Below are positions 1 through 13,200 of a DNA stretch of 64,000 nt, in pieces. The first letter of the stretch is position 1, and each line of letters begins with the position of its first letter. Origin of the DNA: Chelonoidis abingdonii. Lineage: Eukaryota; Chordata; Testudines; Testudinidae. Location: NCBI RefSeq assembly GCF_003597395.2, contig NC_133770.1:201937597-202001596 (forward strand), written 5' to 3'. Made by a program: the position numbers and the translations under genes. The notes under the pieces are model-generated. The model worked only from the letters and a program-made list of their open reading frames with translations, had not been told where the DNA came from and did not search any database.

Positions 1-269
1 CCAAAACAACATAAAAGCCTATATTGTTTTTCTTCCTGTAGTTACAAGTTGGAAACAGAAGATAAGACGACAGAAAGAACCTTCTCATAGCCGAGAGAAA
101 AAACAAAAGACTCAGAGTCCAAAAATTCCCTCCCTGACTTTGAAAAAACCAGTTTCCTGATTGGTTCTCTGGTTTTGGTTCCCTTTGTTAACCTTTTGGA
201 AATTTGGTTCCCTTTGTTAACCCTTTACAGGTAAAAGAAACATTAACACTTAGCTATCTATTTATGACA
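1..269 (-). mobile_element. LTR retrotransposon LTR, truncated by window start
   Basis: This block matches the right part of the LTR at 43210-44029. Both share the run around TTCCCTCCCT, the GGTTTCCTGATTGG segment, the TTTGTTAACCCTTTACAGG segment and the end TTTATGACA. The LTR lies in reverse orientation, so the ACA at 267-269 is the complement of a TGT start. A short internal duplication (TTGGTTCCCTTTGTTAACC at about 178 and again near 205) is absent from the second copy. The class, probably Gypsy-like, is inferred; the left end is outside the window. Confidence 0.7.
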
Positions 270-786
270 CCCCCTTCCTTGCGGGGCCCCCTCCGGTCGG
301 AGGGTACGGAGGGTGCTCATTACACCTCTGAACTTATGTCACTCAGGAGTGGCTTCAGCCCTGAGCCCAGTGAATCTAACACTGGCCCGGGTGACTCCAT
401 TAAAACAGGGTCACAACACTCACAGTTTGAGAACTGCTGTGCTGCAGCTTCCCCTTTTTGCTGGAGCCCCCTTTGCCCTGTAACGTCGGGCGCCCGTGGT
501 TTCTTGGACAGAAAAGTTTCATCTCCTTTCTCCAACAGGCCTACCCATCATGGGTTCTGACCTTTCAAAAAAGTCTCAGTGAAAAGTGCTTTTTTAACTA
601 ATACAAACTCCACTGCGGTGTCTGAAACCAAACCCTCACAGCAGGCAGCAGAGCTGCTGCTGCTGCTGGGACAATTTGCCCAGGTGACTGCACTGAGAAC
701 CCAGAGCGTGTGTAACTCTGACTCCCAACAGCAGCGCAATGCAGAAAGGGACGAGCTCCAGGGCAGCAACACGGGGCACGGATAGT
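270..786. other. upstream sequence without a recognised gene
   Basis: No gene is recognised. The stretch around 419-441 (CAGTTTGAGAACTGCTG) looks like a worn hAT terminal inverted repeat, but no partner end or target duplication was found. The open frames here show no family features. Confidence 0.4.
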
Positions 787-1156
787 TTATGATCTGAACC
801 CGCGGCTAGACAGGGGGCGAGGAGTCAGCTCTCGGCTGCATGCACCGCCGCAGGCGGGCCTCACGTTAGCAGCGTGCGTGTGATTTTGCGGGCTAACGCT
901 GTGAGGGGAGGGATTCTCCGCCCGGCTCCCCGAGCCCGCTGGGCTGGTGCCGGGATACGCGAGGGGAACCGCTGCAGCCACCAAGCCCCCCTCGCGCCGG
1001 GCGTTCTGACGATAACACGCTCTGGGGGGGCGTGGCCTGTGGCCCTGGCAGCCGCCTCTCTTCCCCTAACGCTCAAGCGGGGCCCGCCCCCTCGTCTCTG
1101 CGCTTGCGAGGAGGGAGTCTGCCGGGGCCCGCGTGAGGTTTGGTTTCCCGCGCTGG

Positions 1157-1164
1157 CCGGAAGT
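1157..1164 (+). promoter_or_regulatory. ETS-family binding site (CCGGAAGT)
   Basis: CCGGAAGT is the consensus core for ETS factors such as GABPA. It lies about 35 bp upstream of the TMX3 ATG inside the CpG island, a common position near the start site in TATA-less promoters. Binding is inferred from the motif only. Confidence 0.5.
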
Positions 1165-1194
1165 TGTGCTGCTTCACCTAGTTCTCCTGTCAAC

Positions 1195-1237
1195 ATGGCC
1201 GCGGGGATCGGGGGGTGCCGGCTCCTCTGGGCAGCAG
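1195..1237 (+). CDS. TMX3: TMX3 exon 1 (coding part)
   Basis: This encodes the start of the signal peptide, MAAGIGGCRLLWAA, and ends in phase 1 at a CAG/GTAAAC donor. The 5' UTR extends upstream by an undetermined length. The reading frame stays open upstream to about 874 but has no other AUG. Confidence 0.9.
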
Positions 1238-4200
1238 GTAAACCCGGGGGCGCGTTATTCCCCGCTCCGCGGCCCCCCAGCGGGGGGGGGCAGGGACAGG
1301 GGGGCGCGTGCACAGAGGGGGCGAGACGAGGAGTCGAGGGGGGGAAAGGAAATGTGGGGGAGGGGTCTTTGCGGGAACGGCTGCTAGGAAAGGGGGGAAG
1401 GGAGGATTGTTTGCGAGGGGGAACGAGGTTTGCGGGGAGGAGTCATTGCCCCAAAGCTGCTTGTAGGCGGGAAGGCTGAGGGATGAAAGGGGAAAGGATT
1501 GGGGTGTGGGTCTGCTGGGGCGGAGACGGGGCAAAGACCCTCCAGATAAAAGTGGTCGGGCCAAGCATGATGCAAAACAGACTGGCTAAATTCACTAGAG
1601 CGATGGTTTTCAAACTTTTTTTTTTTTTGGAGGAGTGATGCCTGCGACCCAACGGTGCTGGGGGTAGGGGTGTGGGAGGGCTGAGGGCTGGGGCAGAGGG
1701 TTGGGGTGTGGAAGTGAGGACTGCGGCGTGGGGCCAGGAATGAGGGGTTCAGAGTGTGGAGGGGGGGACTCTGCGCTGGGGATGAGGCGTTTGAGGTGCG
1801 GGGGAGCTCCAGGTTTGAGGGTGGACTTTAGGACTGGGGCAAGGGATTGGGGTATGGGAGGGTGTCAGGGTTCTGGCCTGGGGGTACAGGCTCTGATGTG
1901 GGGCCAGGGATGAGGAGTTTGCTGTGGGGGGGGGGCAGGGCTTAGGGCTAGGGAAGGCAGGTGGGTTGCAGGAGGGGTTCAGGACTCTGGGCTGGGGGTG
2001 CAGGCTCTTGGATGGGGCCAGGAATGAGGAGTTTGGGGTGCAGAAAGGGGTTCTGGGTTTTGGGGGGCTCAGGGCTGGAGCAATGTGTTGTGGCTCTTGG
2101 TCAATGGCACAGTAGGGATGCAGAGGCAGGCTTTCTCCCTGTCCTGGACTGTGGACTGCACTAAGCCCTGGAAGTGGTCAGAAGCAGATTCGGTTCCCAG
2201 GCGGAGGCGTGCAAGTGTCTCCTCATGGTTCTTGCCTGCAGGCAACCTACCAGCTCCCATTGCCCGGTTCCTGGCCAATGGGAGCATGGAGCCGGTGATC
2301 AGGGCAGGGGCAACATGCAGAGCCCTGTGGCCCCACTGCCTAGAAGCCGGACCTGCTGCTAGCTGCTTCCGGGGCTCAGCATGGCATTAGAACAGGAAGG
2401 CACTAGCATCCCTTAGCTGGGCAGCATCGCCAACAGTACTTTTAACATCCTGGTGCAGACCAGAACCTCTTGGGTTCCTGGGTGCCAAGCAAGGTGACCC
2501 AGTACTGGGTCATGACCTGAACTTTGAAAAATGCTGCACTAGATTATTTTCATAAGTATGGGGCACATTAGAGGTGCCTGCAGTGTATCCCTATGATAGA
2601 GTGTAATGGGTGAGGGGATCGATTGGAGGGGACAGTAGTGGCAATGAATTAATCAGGGTAAATGCCATTACCTTGTCCTGCAACCTACTTACTACCTTTC
2701 CTCCTCTCTTGCCTTTTCCTGACAGCTGCTGCACTTGTCTTGACTTTAGATGCAGCTCCTGTGGAAGAGTTAGATGACTCGTAAGTACTCCTATTTTATT
2801 GTCACATGAAATTGTGTCTAAGTATTGCTTTGTTTGTTTTCATGGTGGTGCTCTGTGTCGCTTTGGTGCTCTGTGGTATTACTCAGCCGAAAATGCTGAA
2901 TAAATCTTGTTTCTTTCTCTAGTAGCAACCCTGAAATGCATGAAAGAAAAGGATGTGGTTTGTATATTATTACCTCATAACTAGTAAGTTGAAGCACAGT
3001 GAGTGTGGCTTAGTTTGCAGAGATTGCATGTTGTTTTAAGAGGCTGTGAATAGGGATCACCAGTTTGGAAGACTGAAGAATAAGAGACTAAACAGACGCA
3101 GTAATAAACATGCTTTTTTCCTCCCATTTTTCTAACTATGGCAGCATGTTCAAATCTGATCAAGGGTTGGAGTAAGGAAGAAGCACATTTTCATAACTAG
3201 AGAATTTTTGTGAAACAGCACCTAAAGGAAAGCACTGCTTGATTTCTATGTTTTTAGTAGAAATTCCCTACAGTATCTGCAAGCCTTTAGTGGATTGTGC
3301 AAATATCTGTATTTGAAAGTGTTGACAACTTCTTGTTCAGAGCCTATGAAAACTTACTAAAATAAGTTATGAGTTGTCCAAATGTGTATGTTATGGTTCT
3401 TTATCAAACCAGTGCTGTTATGGGGCCACAGATCTGTGGCATATCTTCTTATAAATAACTGGAAGGTATGAAGGGTAAACATTTTTAGTTTCTGTCAAAA
3501 GTCCAGCAGCAGGTACTAGTGCATATACCGCAAAGGTTTATGAAAGTAGAATATGGATGAAAGCTTGGTATTGTTTTTATTGATTTGAATTATAGTAGTT
3601 CATAGTGGTCCCATTGTGGTAGCTAGATATTATACAAACACATGGTAATAAATAGTCTTTATCCCAAAGAGCTTACATCCTCATTATGTGAAAGAGAGAG
3701 AAAGATGAAATGACTCAGCAGGCCAATGGCACAGGTGGGAATAGAAACTAGGTCTCTAGACTCCCAGTCTATTAGATCACTCTGCTTTAGTGTACTAGTT
3801 TCTTTAAGAAATATTTACTGATAAAATTCTTCCTTCTTCAGCTAAGTAGTTTGTATTAAAAAAATAGGTACATGTGGACTAAAAACAGCATCTGTAGGAA
3901 GTTCTCTAAATGTGCATGTCAGTAACCTCCTTTTCCCCAATCTCTATTATTTATATTAGATTCTCTATCATATACATTTATCGAACGGCTGTAGATCAGG
4001 GTGGGCAAATTATGGCCTGGGGATCGCATCCTGCCTGGCAGGCCTTTTAATAGGGCTCTTGAGTTCCCATTGGTGAGTGGGGTCGGGGGCTTACCCCCTC
4101 CGCATGTGCCATGGTTCCTAGAAGCAGCGGCATGTCCCCTGCTCCAGCTCCTATGCATAGGGGCAGCCACGAGGCACCGCATACTTCCCCCATCTCAAGT

Positions 4201-7200
4201 GCTGGTTCTGCAGCTCCCATTGGCTGGGAACCATGGCCAGTGGGAGCTGCAGGGGCGGCGCCTGCGGATGGGGCAGTGCGCAGAGCCACCTGGCCGTGCC
4301 TCTGCATAGGAGCCATAGGAGGGATATGGCACTGCTTCCAGTAGCTTCTTGAGATAAGTGCCGCCTGGAGCCTGCACCCTTGACCTCCTCCTGCACCCCA
4401 TCTCCCTCCTGCCCTCTGAACCCCTTGGTCCCAGCCTGGAGCACCCTCCTGCACCCCAAACCCCTCATCCCCAGCCCCACCCTAAAGCCCGCACGTCTAG
4501 CCGGAGCATGCACCCCTTCCTTCACCCCAAACCTCTGATTCCCCTCTGAACCCCTCAGTCCCAGCCCAGAGCGCCCTACATCCCAAACTCCTCATCTCCA
4601 GCCACACTCCAGAGCCTGCACTACCAGCTGGAGCCTTCAGCCCCCCCATCCCCCAATTTCATGAGCATTTATGGCCCGTCATACAATTTCCATACCCACG
4701 TGTGGCCCTCAGGCCAAAAAGGTTACCCATCCCTGCTGTAGTTTAATAAATTACCAGGCTGTAGCACATGCTACTTTGCTGCTTGATTTACATCCAGCTA
4801 TCTGTCCTATGACAACTTTAATTGGGTATTATGGAATTATTCGTGAATATATAATGCTGTGTTGATATTTACATGGTCCTGAAAATACAGTATTATAATT
4901 TGGTTGTAAAAAGTCTCTCAGAGCTGAAATTTGGTTTGTGTGTCAGCTCAGGAACAACTATGTAGCTGCTTTATAATTAAGGCTTTTTAAAAAGTTTGAA
5001 ACACTTTTTAGATTGGGTTAAAATAATGTTTTGCTTTTGCCTAATTCAAGCACTCACTGCTTGTAATAGTATTTACTAGGGATTTATGAAGTTTAGTGTT
5101 GGAAGTAGCACTTCAATAATACTAATGTTGAAAAGTTGCTATCTGCTACAAAGAATGTGCACTATCTCACAGGAATTTAGTCTAACACAAGTGACAATAT
5201 GAATTTTAAATATCTACCATAATCTCTATCAAGGACTCTCTAAAATGCATTTTCAAATTTCATGCATGTTTTTGAAAGATATCTTTATCAAAGGGAAGTT
5301 TATATAATGTGATTCTTTCTTAGAGATTTAAACTAAACTAAGTTTAAATAATGTAAAACCGACAAAGATAAGAATATCAAAATATAAGACTTCAGCCCTT
5401 ATATTTTTGCCAGCCCATCTCTAAGTAAAAAGGACATTTAAATATGGTTCAAAACTTAAATTTTGTGCAAACAAACTTTGTAGAACTTGATTTGACATAC
5501 TTTTTTAGATTCTGTTGGTATCAGTTGTTTCTCAACAAACACTTCCCTTCAGATAGTGTAGCATTAACAGTTTGAATGAGAAACTGATCTGACTTCCTTT
5601 AGAGTGAGGAGGTGGGTGAGGCAATACCCTTTTTGGACAAGCTTCTGTTGGTGATAGATAGACAAAGTTTCGACCTTACACAGAGCTCTTTTCAGGTCAA
5701 CCTGAGAGAAATGGGCGAAAAAAGTAATATAACATAAATAAATAGTGCTAATAGTAACATCGGTTAAAATGATTTATAATATATATTTGAAATTTCCTGT
5801 CTCTTCAAACTCTTGTGAAGTTGTTATTCAATACTTAAAAAAGAAAAAAAAAAGTGTGTGAGAGTAGCAGTCCAAGGTCTGAATGGGAAATTATACTTGC
5901 TTATTCCATTGCAGCCTGTTCCTGGCCACTTGCTTGATTTTTTAGCCTGCCATCTGCTGGTTTTTATACACATCCTTGACCATGTGCCTTAATATTCCAT
6001 ATGAGTAGAATGGTTTGGTTACGTGAAGTAAAATATATATGAAAAATGTCTGTAGCTGCTTTGGAGGGGGCAGGGGTGGGTTCTATATCAAATTCTCAGA
6101 TTACAAATTGTAGAGAATATATTCTAACTGCAAACAGAACCTGGGTTCTGAAAATCAAACTGTTGCTTTCTGCTTTTTGCATCATGACCAATGTTTCAGA
6201 TTTCATAATTAGAGGTTGCCAACATATTTTTAGTGCACAAGGGACAATAGAATCCACCTACTGTATACCTTTCATTAACTCTACAGTGCAAACAATAGTA
6301 AAATTAATTTTCAGTAAAATTAGTAGATAAAGCATGTGTTGCTAGCTTAAAAAAAAAACAAAACAAAAAAACAAAAACTCCTGCAAACATTTTTATATAG
6401 CTTCTTTAACATAATCAGCTATTTCAAATCCTGAGTCAGCATCTTTGTTTCATGTTTGATTCTTTCAATAAACCATCTGTTCAGGTTGTACTAAATTCCC
6501 CCAGCCCCCTCCAAATATTTGAACATGCATTTGCTTCGCTACACCTCTACCTCAATATAACACTGACTTGGAAGCCAAAAAATCTTACCGTGTTCTGGGT
6601 GCAACCGTGTTATATCGAGCTTGATTTGATCTGCCGAAGCACGCAGCCCCACCCACCCGGAGCACTGCTTTACTGCATTATATCCAAATTGTATCGGGTG
6701 GTGTTATATCGGGGTAGAAGTGTACCTCAGAGCAGTGGGCTAAATAAAGCATTTCAGCCATAACGTTATGGCTGTGACAAAATATAGCTAAAAGATAGCA
6801 CTTCAGCAAGCAAATGGTGAATCTTTTTCTTTTTCCTCCCAAGCATTTACTTAGCTTCTTGAAACTTGCTTTTAAGGTTTCTTTTGATTATTTAAAAATA
6901 AAACGTCAAAGGAGGGAAATCTAGGTGGTATAGTGAGTTAGATAACTCAGCCTCCTTCTCTGTAGGTGAATGAGATAAAACCATGTTCTAGATTGTATGT
7001 GACTGTGGTGATCTCATATTGCTTGCCTACAGCCATGACGAAATCTCAACTTACTTGCATTTCATGACCACATTCATCCCTGGTTTTCTTCCATTCTTGC
7101 ACCAGTTTGGTCCTAACAGGCTTGTGATCTGTCCCCTAGACCAGGATTTGGCAACCTCTGGCACGCGGCTTGCCAGAGTAAGCACCTTGGCGGGCCGGGC

Positions 7201-10200
7201 CAGTTTGTTTACCTGCCGCATTGGCAGATTTGGTGGACTGTAGCTGCCACTGGCCGCGGATCACTATCCAAGGTCAATGGGGGCGGCGGGAGGCGCCGTG
7301 GGCTGAGAGATGTAATGGCTTCAGCTTCCCGCCACCCCCATTGGCCTGGGACGGTGAACCATGACCAGTAGGAGCCGCAATAGGCCGAACTTGCCACACT
7401 GGCAGATAAACAAACTGGCCTAGCCCGCCAGGGTGCTTACCCTGGCGAACTGTGTGCCAGAGGTTACCGACCCCTGCCCTAGACCATTATGACTCAGGGC
7501 TTGGCTACACTGGAGAGCTGCAGCGCTGGTGATGGGGTTACAGCGCTGCAAGGCACTCTATTTCCACACTTGCAAAGCACAGCCAGCGCTGCAACTCCCT
7601 GGCTGCAGCGCTGGCTGTACAGCTGGTCTGCTTGGGGTGTAGCAATTCCAGTGCTGGTGATGCAGCGCTGCTCATCAACTGTGGCCACCAAAAGTGCTGT
7701 TGTTGGCCTCCAGGGTATTAGGAGGTATCCCAGCATACCTTTTCAGCCACTCTGCTCATCGTTTCGCATTCCAGTGCCCTGGGCTCAGGTGACCCGCCCT
7801 TTAAATGCCACGGGAATTTTAAAAATCCCCTTCCTGTTTGCTCAGCCAGGTGTGGAGTGCAATCAATCAATCAATCAATCAACATGACCATGCCTCCACG
7901 CCCCAAACGATCCCCAGTATGGAGCACTTGTGAGCTGCAGGCCTCATCAGTGTTTGGGGTGAGGAAGCTGTGCAGTCACAGCTGTGCTCCAGCTGTAGGA
8001 ATTACGATACCTATTGCCAGATATCAAAGTCCATGCTGCAAAGGGCCATGAACGGACGCGTTGCAGTGCAGGTTTAAAGTAAAGGAGCTGCGGAGTGCCT
8101 ATTGCAAAGCCCGTGAGGAAACCGCCGCTCAGGTGCTGCCCCCACGACCTGCCGTTTTTACAAGGAGCTGGATGTGATACTTGGGTGTGACCCCACTGCC
8201 AATCCGAGGACCACGAGGGACAGTTCAGAGGAGGGGGAGGGTGTAGAGGAAACCGAGAGTGAGGCTGCTGAGGTGGTGGGAGACACCCCGGAGTCCCAGG
8301 AGGCATGCAGCCAGAGCTCTTCTCAGCCAGGAGGAGCTAGCCAGTCGCAGCAGCTGGAACTTGTTGGTGAAGAAGAAGCAGAGGAGCATGTTCCGGTAAC
8401 AGCTTTTATTTTAAGGATGGAAATGTTTGGGAGAGGAGAGGGGTTATGGCTGCATGCATGCATGCCTAGATGTGGAATAGCCCATTGATTTGATCTATCA
8501 CATCACGGTAATCGGCCTCTATAATCTCTTCAAAAGTTTCAGCCAGAGCGCGGGCAGTACACTTGCGCAAGTTTATAGGGAGAGCACTGTGGTCCTTGTC
8601 CCAGTCAGGCTAACGCGTCCGCGCCACTGTGCCATGAGGGATGGGGGACCATTGATGCACACAGGCAAGCTTCATAGGGACCAGGGCGGAATCCACATTG
8701 CTGTAGAAGACCTTCCCGCTTTTCCAGGTGACGCGGAGCAGCAATATATCTGAAGAATAAAATCCTGTGGAAAATGTAGGGATACTGTTCAGTGCACTTT
8801 CCCCCCAGCTGCTGTCTGCTTTCCCCAATGCACAGAAACCCCAGTGAGTCCTGACTCAAGCAGCTCCCCTTCCCAGGTGAGTCGCGGCAGAAACATTGAT
8901 TCCAGGATAACTGCTGTGGCAGTTGTGGGGGTGGTGTTCAGTGCACTTTCCCCCCAGCTGCTGTCTGCTTTCCCCAGTGCACAGAAACCCCAGTGAGCCC
9001 TGATTCAAGCAGCTCCCGTCGCAGGTGAGTCGCGGCAGAAACATGGATTCATTAATCACTCATTCCTCATTACTCACCATGTCTTTGCTGCTGTGGCCTC
9101 TCTGTGCTATGTTTGCTATGTGTAAATGATGCTACAAATAGTCTACAAACTGCTTCACAGTGATTATAAATAATGCAGCCTCTGTAATAAATGTTTCATT
9201 TCCTGTTTTTTTTAGTGTCCTTGAATCCTCTGGCCCTATCACGGACTGCTGAAAGACTACAGAACTTGAGGAGGAAACAAGGAAAACAAAGAAGTTTTGG
9301 TGAAAGCAGTTATGAGTCAGTATGCCCGAGAGAATAAGAGGCTGCAGGACTGGAGAGAGAAAATGCATCAGTGGAGGGAAACACAAAGCAGAGAAAGGAA
9401 TTGGCTACCAAGAAAAGCACAAAGCAGCTGATAAGCCTCCTGCGCGTCAAACGGACTATATGCAGTCACTGGTAGCCATGCAGGCAGATCACTACCGTGC
9501 TAACACCCCCACATCCCAAAGCTCTCTCCCTTGTGCCCCACTGTTTGCTCAAAACCCCCTTCTCCAGCATCCTGGTTGTTACCACCACCAGCTGCCCCCA
9601 ACACCTGTACGTTCACCTACCAGCCCTGAGAACTACGACCCTTACCCTATGCACTCAACCCCCATCACCATGCAGCATATGAATCCTGAAGTGCAGCAGG
9701 CATTGCACAGCACTCCAGGCAGGACATATATCAAATCTCTGACTGTACAGTTGAGCACCCTACCCCCCTGCCCTTTTATGTACTGTATTTTTAATAAATG
9801 ATTTCTTGGCTTTTAAAACAGTTTTTGTTATTGCAGAAAGTGAAACATACTGTACCCCAAGGGAAAAACAGGCACTGCAAATCATTGTAAACCACTGCAG
9901 TTCACTCCTGTGCAGGAAGGCACCAAACATTACTGTTGGCTTTCAGCCTCAAATTGCTCCCTTAAGGCATCCCTAATCCTTGAAGCCCTGTGCTGGGCCA
10001 CTCTAGTAGCCCTGCTCTCTGCTGTACAAATTCAGCCTCCAGGCGTTGAACCTCGGTGGTCCATTCCTCACTGAATGTTTCACCTTCCCTTCACAAATAT
10101 TATGGAGGTACAGCACGTGGATATAACCGCGNNNNNNNNNNNNNNNNNNNNNNNNNTACTGATTTTACTTGAAACCAGACATCCCTATTTAGAAGGTAAG

Positions 10201-13200
10201 AGCCTCCGAAACATTTGGAACCTGTTCAGTCTGATCCATCTGGTGCCAGCTAAATTCTAGGCATGGAAAACACTAGTTTAAGATGGCAGAATTCTATTGC
10301 CCACCTAGGATTTTGTCCCTAAGAATGACTGGGGACATTAGGGGTTTTCTTTAATCTTTTTGTTTTATCTTTTTCTCCATCCCTCCTAGCTTTCTCTTCA
10401 TCTCTTACTTCTTTTGTCTTTTCCCCTGTTCCCCTCCCGCCACCAAGAGGTGTGTGTGTCTGTGTGCTGTAGGGGGTGCTCTGCATCTTGCATTGTGGGG
10501 CTGAAATAGCGCTCGGACAGTGATCCCCACCGGTGACCTGGGCCATCCTTTGGACTCTCTGGTGAGAACCCTCAGCCTCTTGCCCCGAGTCTTTACCCTG
10601 ATTGGCTGAGCAGGAGGTTATTGACAGGGAGGAGACTCAGGTCCTTGTTGTTCTCTTTTAAGACCAATCAGTTGGTTGATGAATTTTGCTGCTTCTTTGC
10701 ATTAATTGTCTCTGAGCAATTCATCATCTGTTGGTCTGGAGCTCATTTGAGAGCACTTTTTCAGGTATTCAGTGCATGAAATTCATGATTCGATGGTTAG
10801 TTAGTTTGAAAGTCAGGGCTCTTAGGTCTTATTCCCAACTCTGCCACTGACTGGGTGTGTGAAGATCTAAGACAAGTCAATTCTCCTTTCTCAGCCTTAG
10901 CTTCTCCCCCTATCAAGTAGGGATAACAAGCCGCTCCGACCTACCTCAGGGCGGGTGGAATCCATTGGAGAGTGTCACTAGGAGCAGTGCATAATATGAA
11001 CTGTCCTATCCCGCTTACTCAGATCAGATAATGACATAATAGCCTAGTTAAAATATTCTCTTTTATCTGTATTTTATTATTTTGAAATTGTTAAGTGCAG
11101 CAGGCTCCAAGAAGGTGTGTAAAGTGCCAGGATGTCAGGAGCTGAGAGGCGTTGTCACCCTCGCACTAGGGCAGTGTTGTGCACCCCCTGCTGCTGGCTG
11201 AGTTTCTCCATCCCTTGGCAATAAGACGGATGCTTGTTTTCACAGCCAGTTGATCGCCCACTGTCATCACCCTGCCTGCTGGCTGAGCAGGGTAACTGCT
11301 CAGGTAACCACCCTCCCCAACTTGCCTTGGGCTTGGAGGTGGAGGGGGAGGGCAAGGGATAGCTGGGACCCAGAACATTCACCATCCATCGCTCCATCAC
11401 CTAGAGCAAGTGAGTGGCCTTAGGGTTCCTCTGTGGCGTCCCCTGTCTGTCGGGGGAGAGGCAGAAAAAGGGAGATTGAATTTGTAATCCATGGGAGCAG
11501 ATCATGCAATGAACTCCTGCCAGTGTGTGCTGACTGCATTCCCTGCACCCCTGTGCGGGGAGAAGGAGCTGCTCTGGGTGGCTGGGACAGGGATGGGGAG
11601 GGACGAAAAAGGCTGGTTAGTGAGAGGCTGCCTTGACCCCAGACTCACGCCTGCTCCCCGCTTGGCTGCAGGATGTCCAGGCTCCTGAGGATGTTCAGGA
11701 AGAAGGCTCTGCAGGTGGTCCCAGAGCCTGAGGGAAGCAGCTGCCGTCTTCCCCAGGAGCAAAGCAACCCCTCTGTCCCCGCTGGTGGGGAAGGAGCTAC
11801 CAGCCAGGTCAGGAGGTAGAAGTGCCCAGCCTTCTGGCACAGGAAACCTGCTCACGGCGCAGGCACCTCTGTGGGAGAGGCACCAGCCAGGCTGAAATGG
11901 AGCTGGCCCAGGATGCGGCTTGACAGGCAGGACCGAGCACAGAAGAGGAGCCGGGCAAGGTGGCTCTGGGGCTTGTTGTGTGGGAAGCACGGGCCTCAAG
12001 AGCCCAGACCTGATTCCCAGCAGGAAGCATCGCCCTGCTCAGTCACTGAGGATCTTTCAGCCTCCCCGGGGCAGGAGGTGGAGGATCACTGACACAGCAC
12101 CAGCAGCTCGGCCCACTCCCCAGGGGACAGCAGCAGCATCTGGGACTCAGGCAGCAGCAAGGCCGATGGGCACCGCTGCTGTGTTCTAGGTGATGGGTCA
12201 GGCTGGGCTTAGGGAAGGGCGAGGAGGGGGTTGCGAACACCCTGGGCCCAGGCACTCGACCAGTGCTGTGGGGGCGGGTCCCCAGCCCAAGTGTCTGGCC
12301 TGAACCACGTGAATCCTGAATCTTTCACCCTTCCCTTCACAAATATTATGGAGGGTACAGCACGTGGATATAACCGCGGGGATGCTGCTTTCCCCCAAGT
12401 CTAGCTTCCCATAAAGACACCTCCAGTGCCCTTTTAAACGGCCAAAAGCACACTCCACAGTCATTCTGCACCAGCTCAGCCTGTAGTTGAACCGGTCCTT
12501 GCTCCTGTCAAGCTTCCTTGTATATGGTTTCATGAGCCATGGCATTAACGGGTAAGCGGGGTCTCCAAGGATCACAATGGGCATTTCGACGTCCCTTACT
12601 GTGATCTTGTGGTCTGGGAAAAAAGTCCCGGCCTGCAGCTTCCTGAACAGGGCACTGTTCCGAAAGATGTGTGCATCATGCACCTTTCCAGGCCAGCCTG
12701 TGTAAATGTCAGTGAAACGTCCACGGTGATCCATAAGCACTTGGAGAACCACAGAGAAATACTGCTTCTGATTAATGCACTCGGATGCCAGGTGGGGTGG
12801 TGCCAGAATAGGAATATGCGTCCCATCTATCGCCCCTCCACAGTTAGGGAAACCCATTTGTGCAAAGCCATCCAGAATGTCCTGCACGTTCCCCAGAGTC
12901 ATGGTTCTGCTTAGCAGGATGCGATTAATGGCCCTGCAAACTTACATCAACACTATTCCAACGGTCGACTTTCCCACTCCAAACTGGTTCGCGACCGATC
13001 GGTAGCTGTCTGGAGTTGCCAGCTTCCAGACTGCAATAGCCACCCGCTTCTCCACTGACAGGGCAGCTCTCAATCTCGTGTCCTTGTGCCGCACGGTTGG
13101 GGCGAGCTCAGCACACAGTCCCATGAAAGTGGCTTTTCTCATCCGAAAGTTCTGCATCCACTGCTCGTCATCCCAGACTTGCAGGACGATGTGGTCCCAC

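Larger units (their letters stand above)
787..1330 (+). promoter_or_regulatory. TMX3: CpG-island promoter of TMX3
   Basis: GC and CpG density rise sharply from about 790 to 1330, around the first coding exon, against AT-rich flanks. No TATA box is seen. A GC-box-like GGGGGCGTGGCC lies at about 1025 and a CCGGAAGT ETS-type site at about 1157. This layout is typical of a broadly expressed housekeeping promoter. The transcription start cannot be placed from sequence alone but probably lies between about 1100 and 1190. Confidence 0.7.
10157..12315. other. foreign-looking 2.2-kb insert within the Harbinger element
   Basis: This sequence is not Harbinger. It contains a MIR-like SINE (about 10808-10929) and a possible small coding exon (11673-11807), and has no terminal repeats, poly(A) tail or target duplication of a normal mobile element. 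The sequence on its right repeats the 61-63 bases found just left of the gap. It looks like ordinary intronic or genic DNA from another place, joined either by misassembly or by a real rearrangement. Confidence 0.65.

Noticed and set aside
861..1564. Several GC-rich open frames on both strands around TMX3 exon 1
   Set aside because: They overlap the CpG island and the first TMX3 exon in other frames, lack family motifs, and are what CpG-rich DNA gives by chance.
7860..7881. CAATCAATCAATC repeats as a possible CRISPR-like or regulatory array
   Set aside because: It is a simple (AATC)n microsatellite inside a Harbinger element in a vertebrate genome.
9497..9801. Pro/Thr-rich + strand frames as separate genes
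   Set aside because: They are frame-shifted parts of the Harbinger accessory gene's second exon, just before its poly(A) signal.
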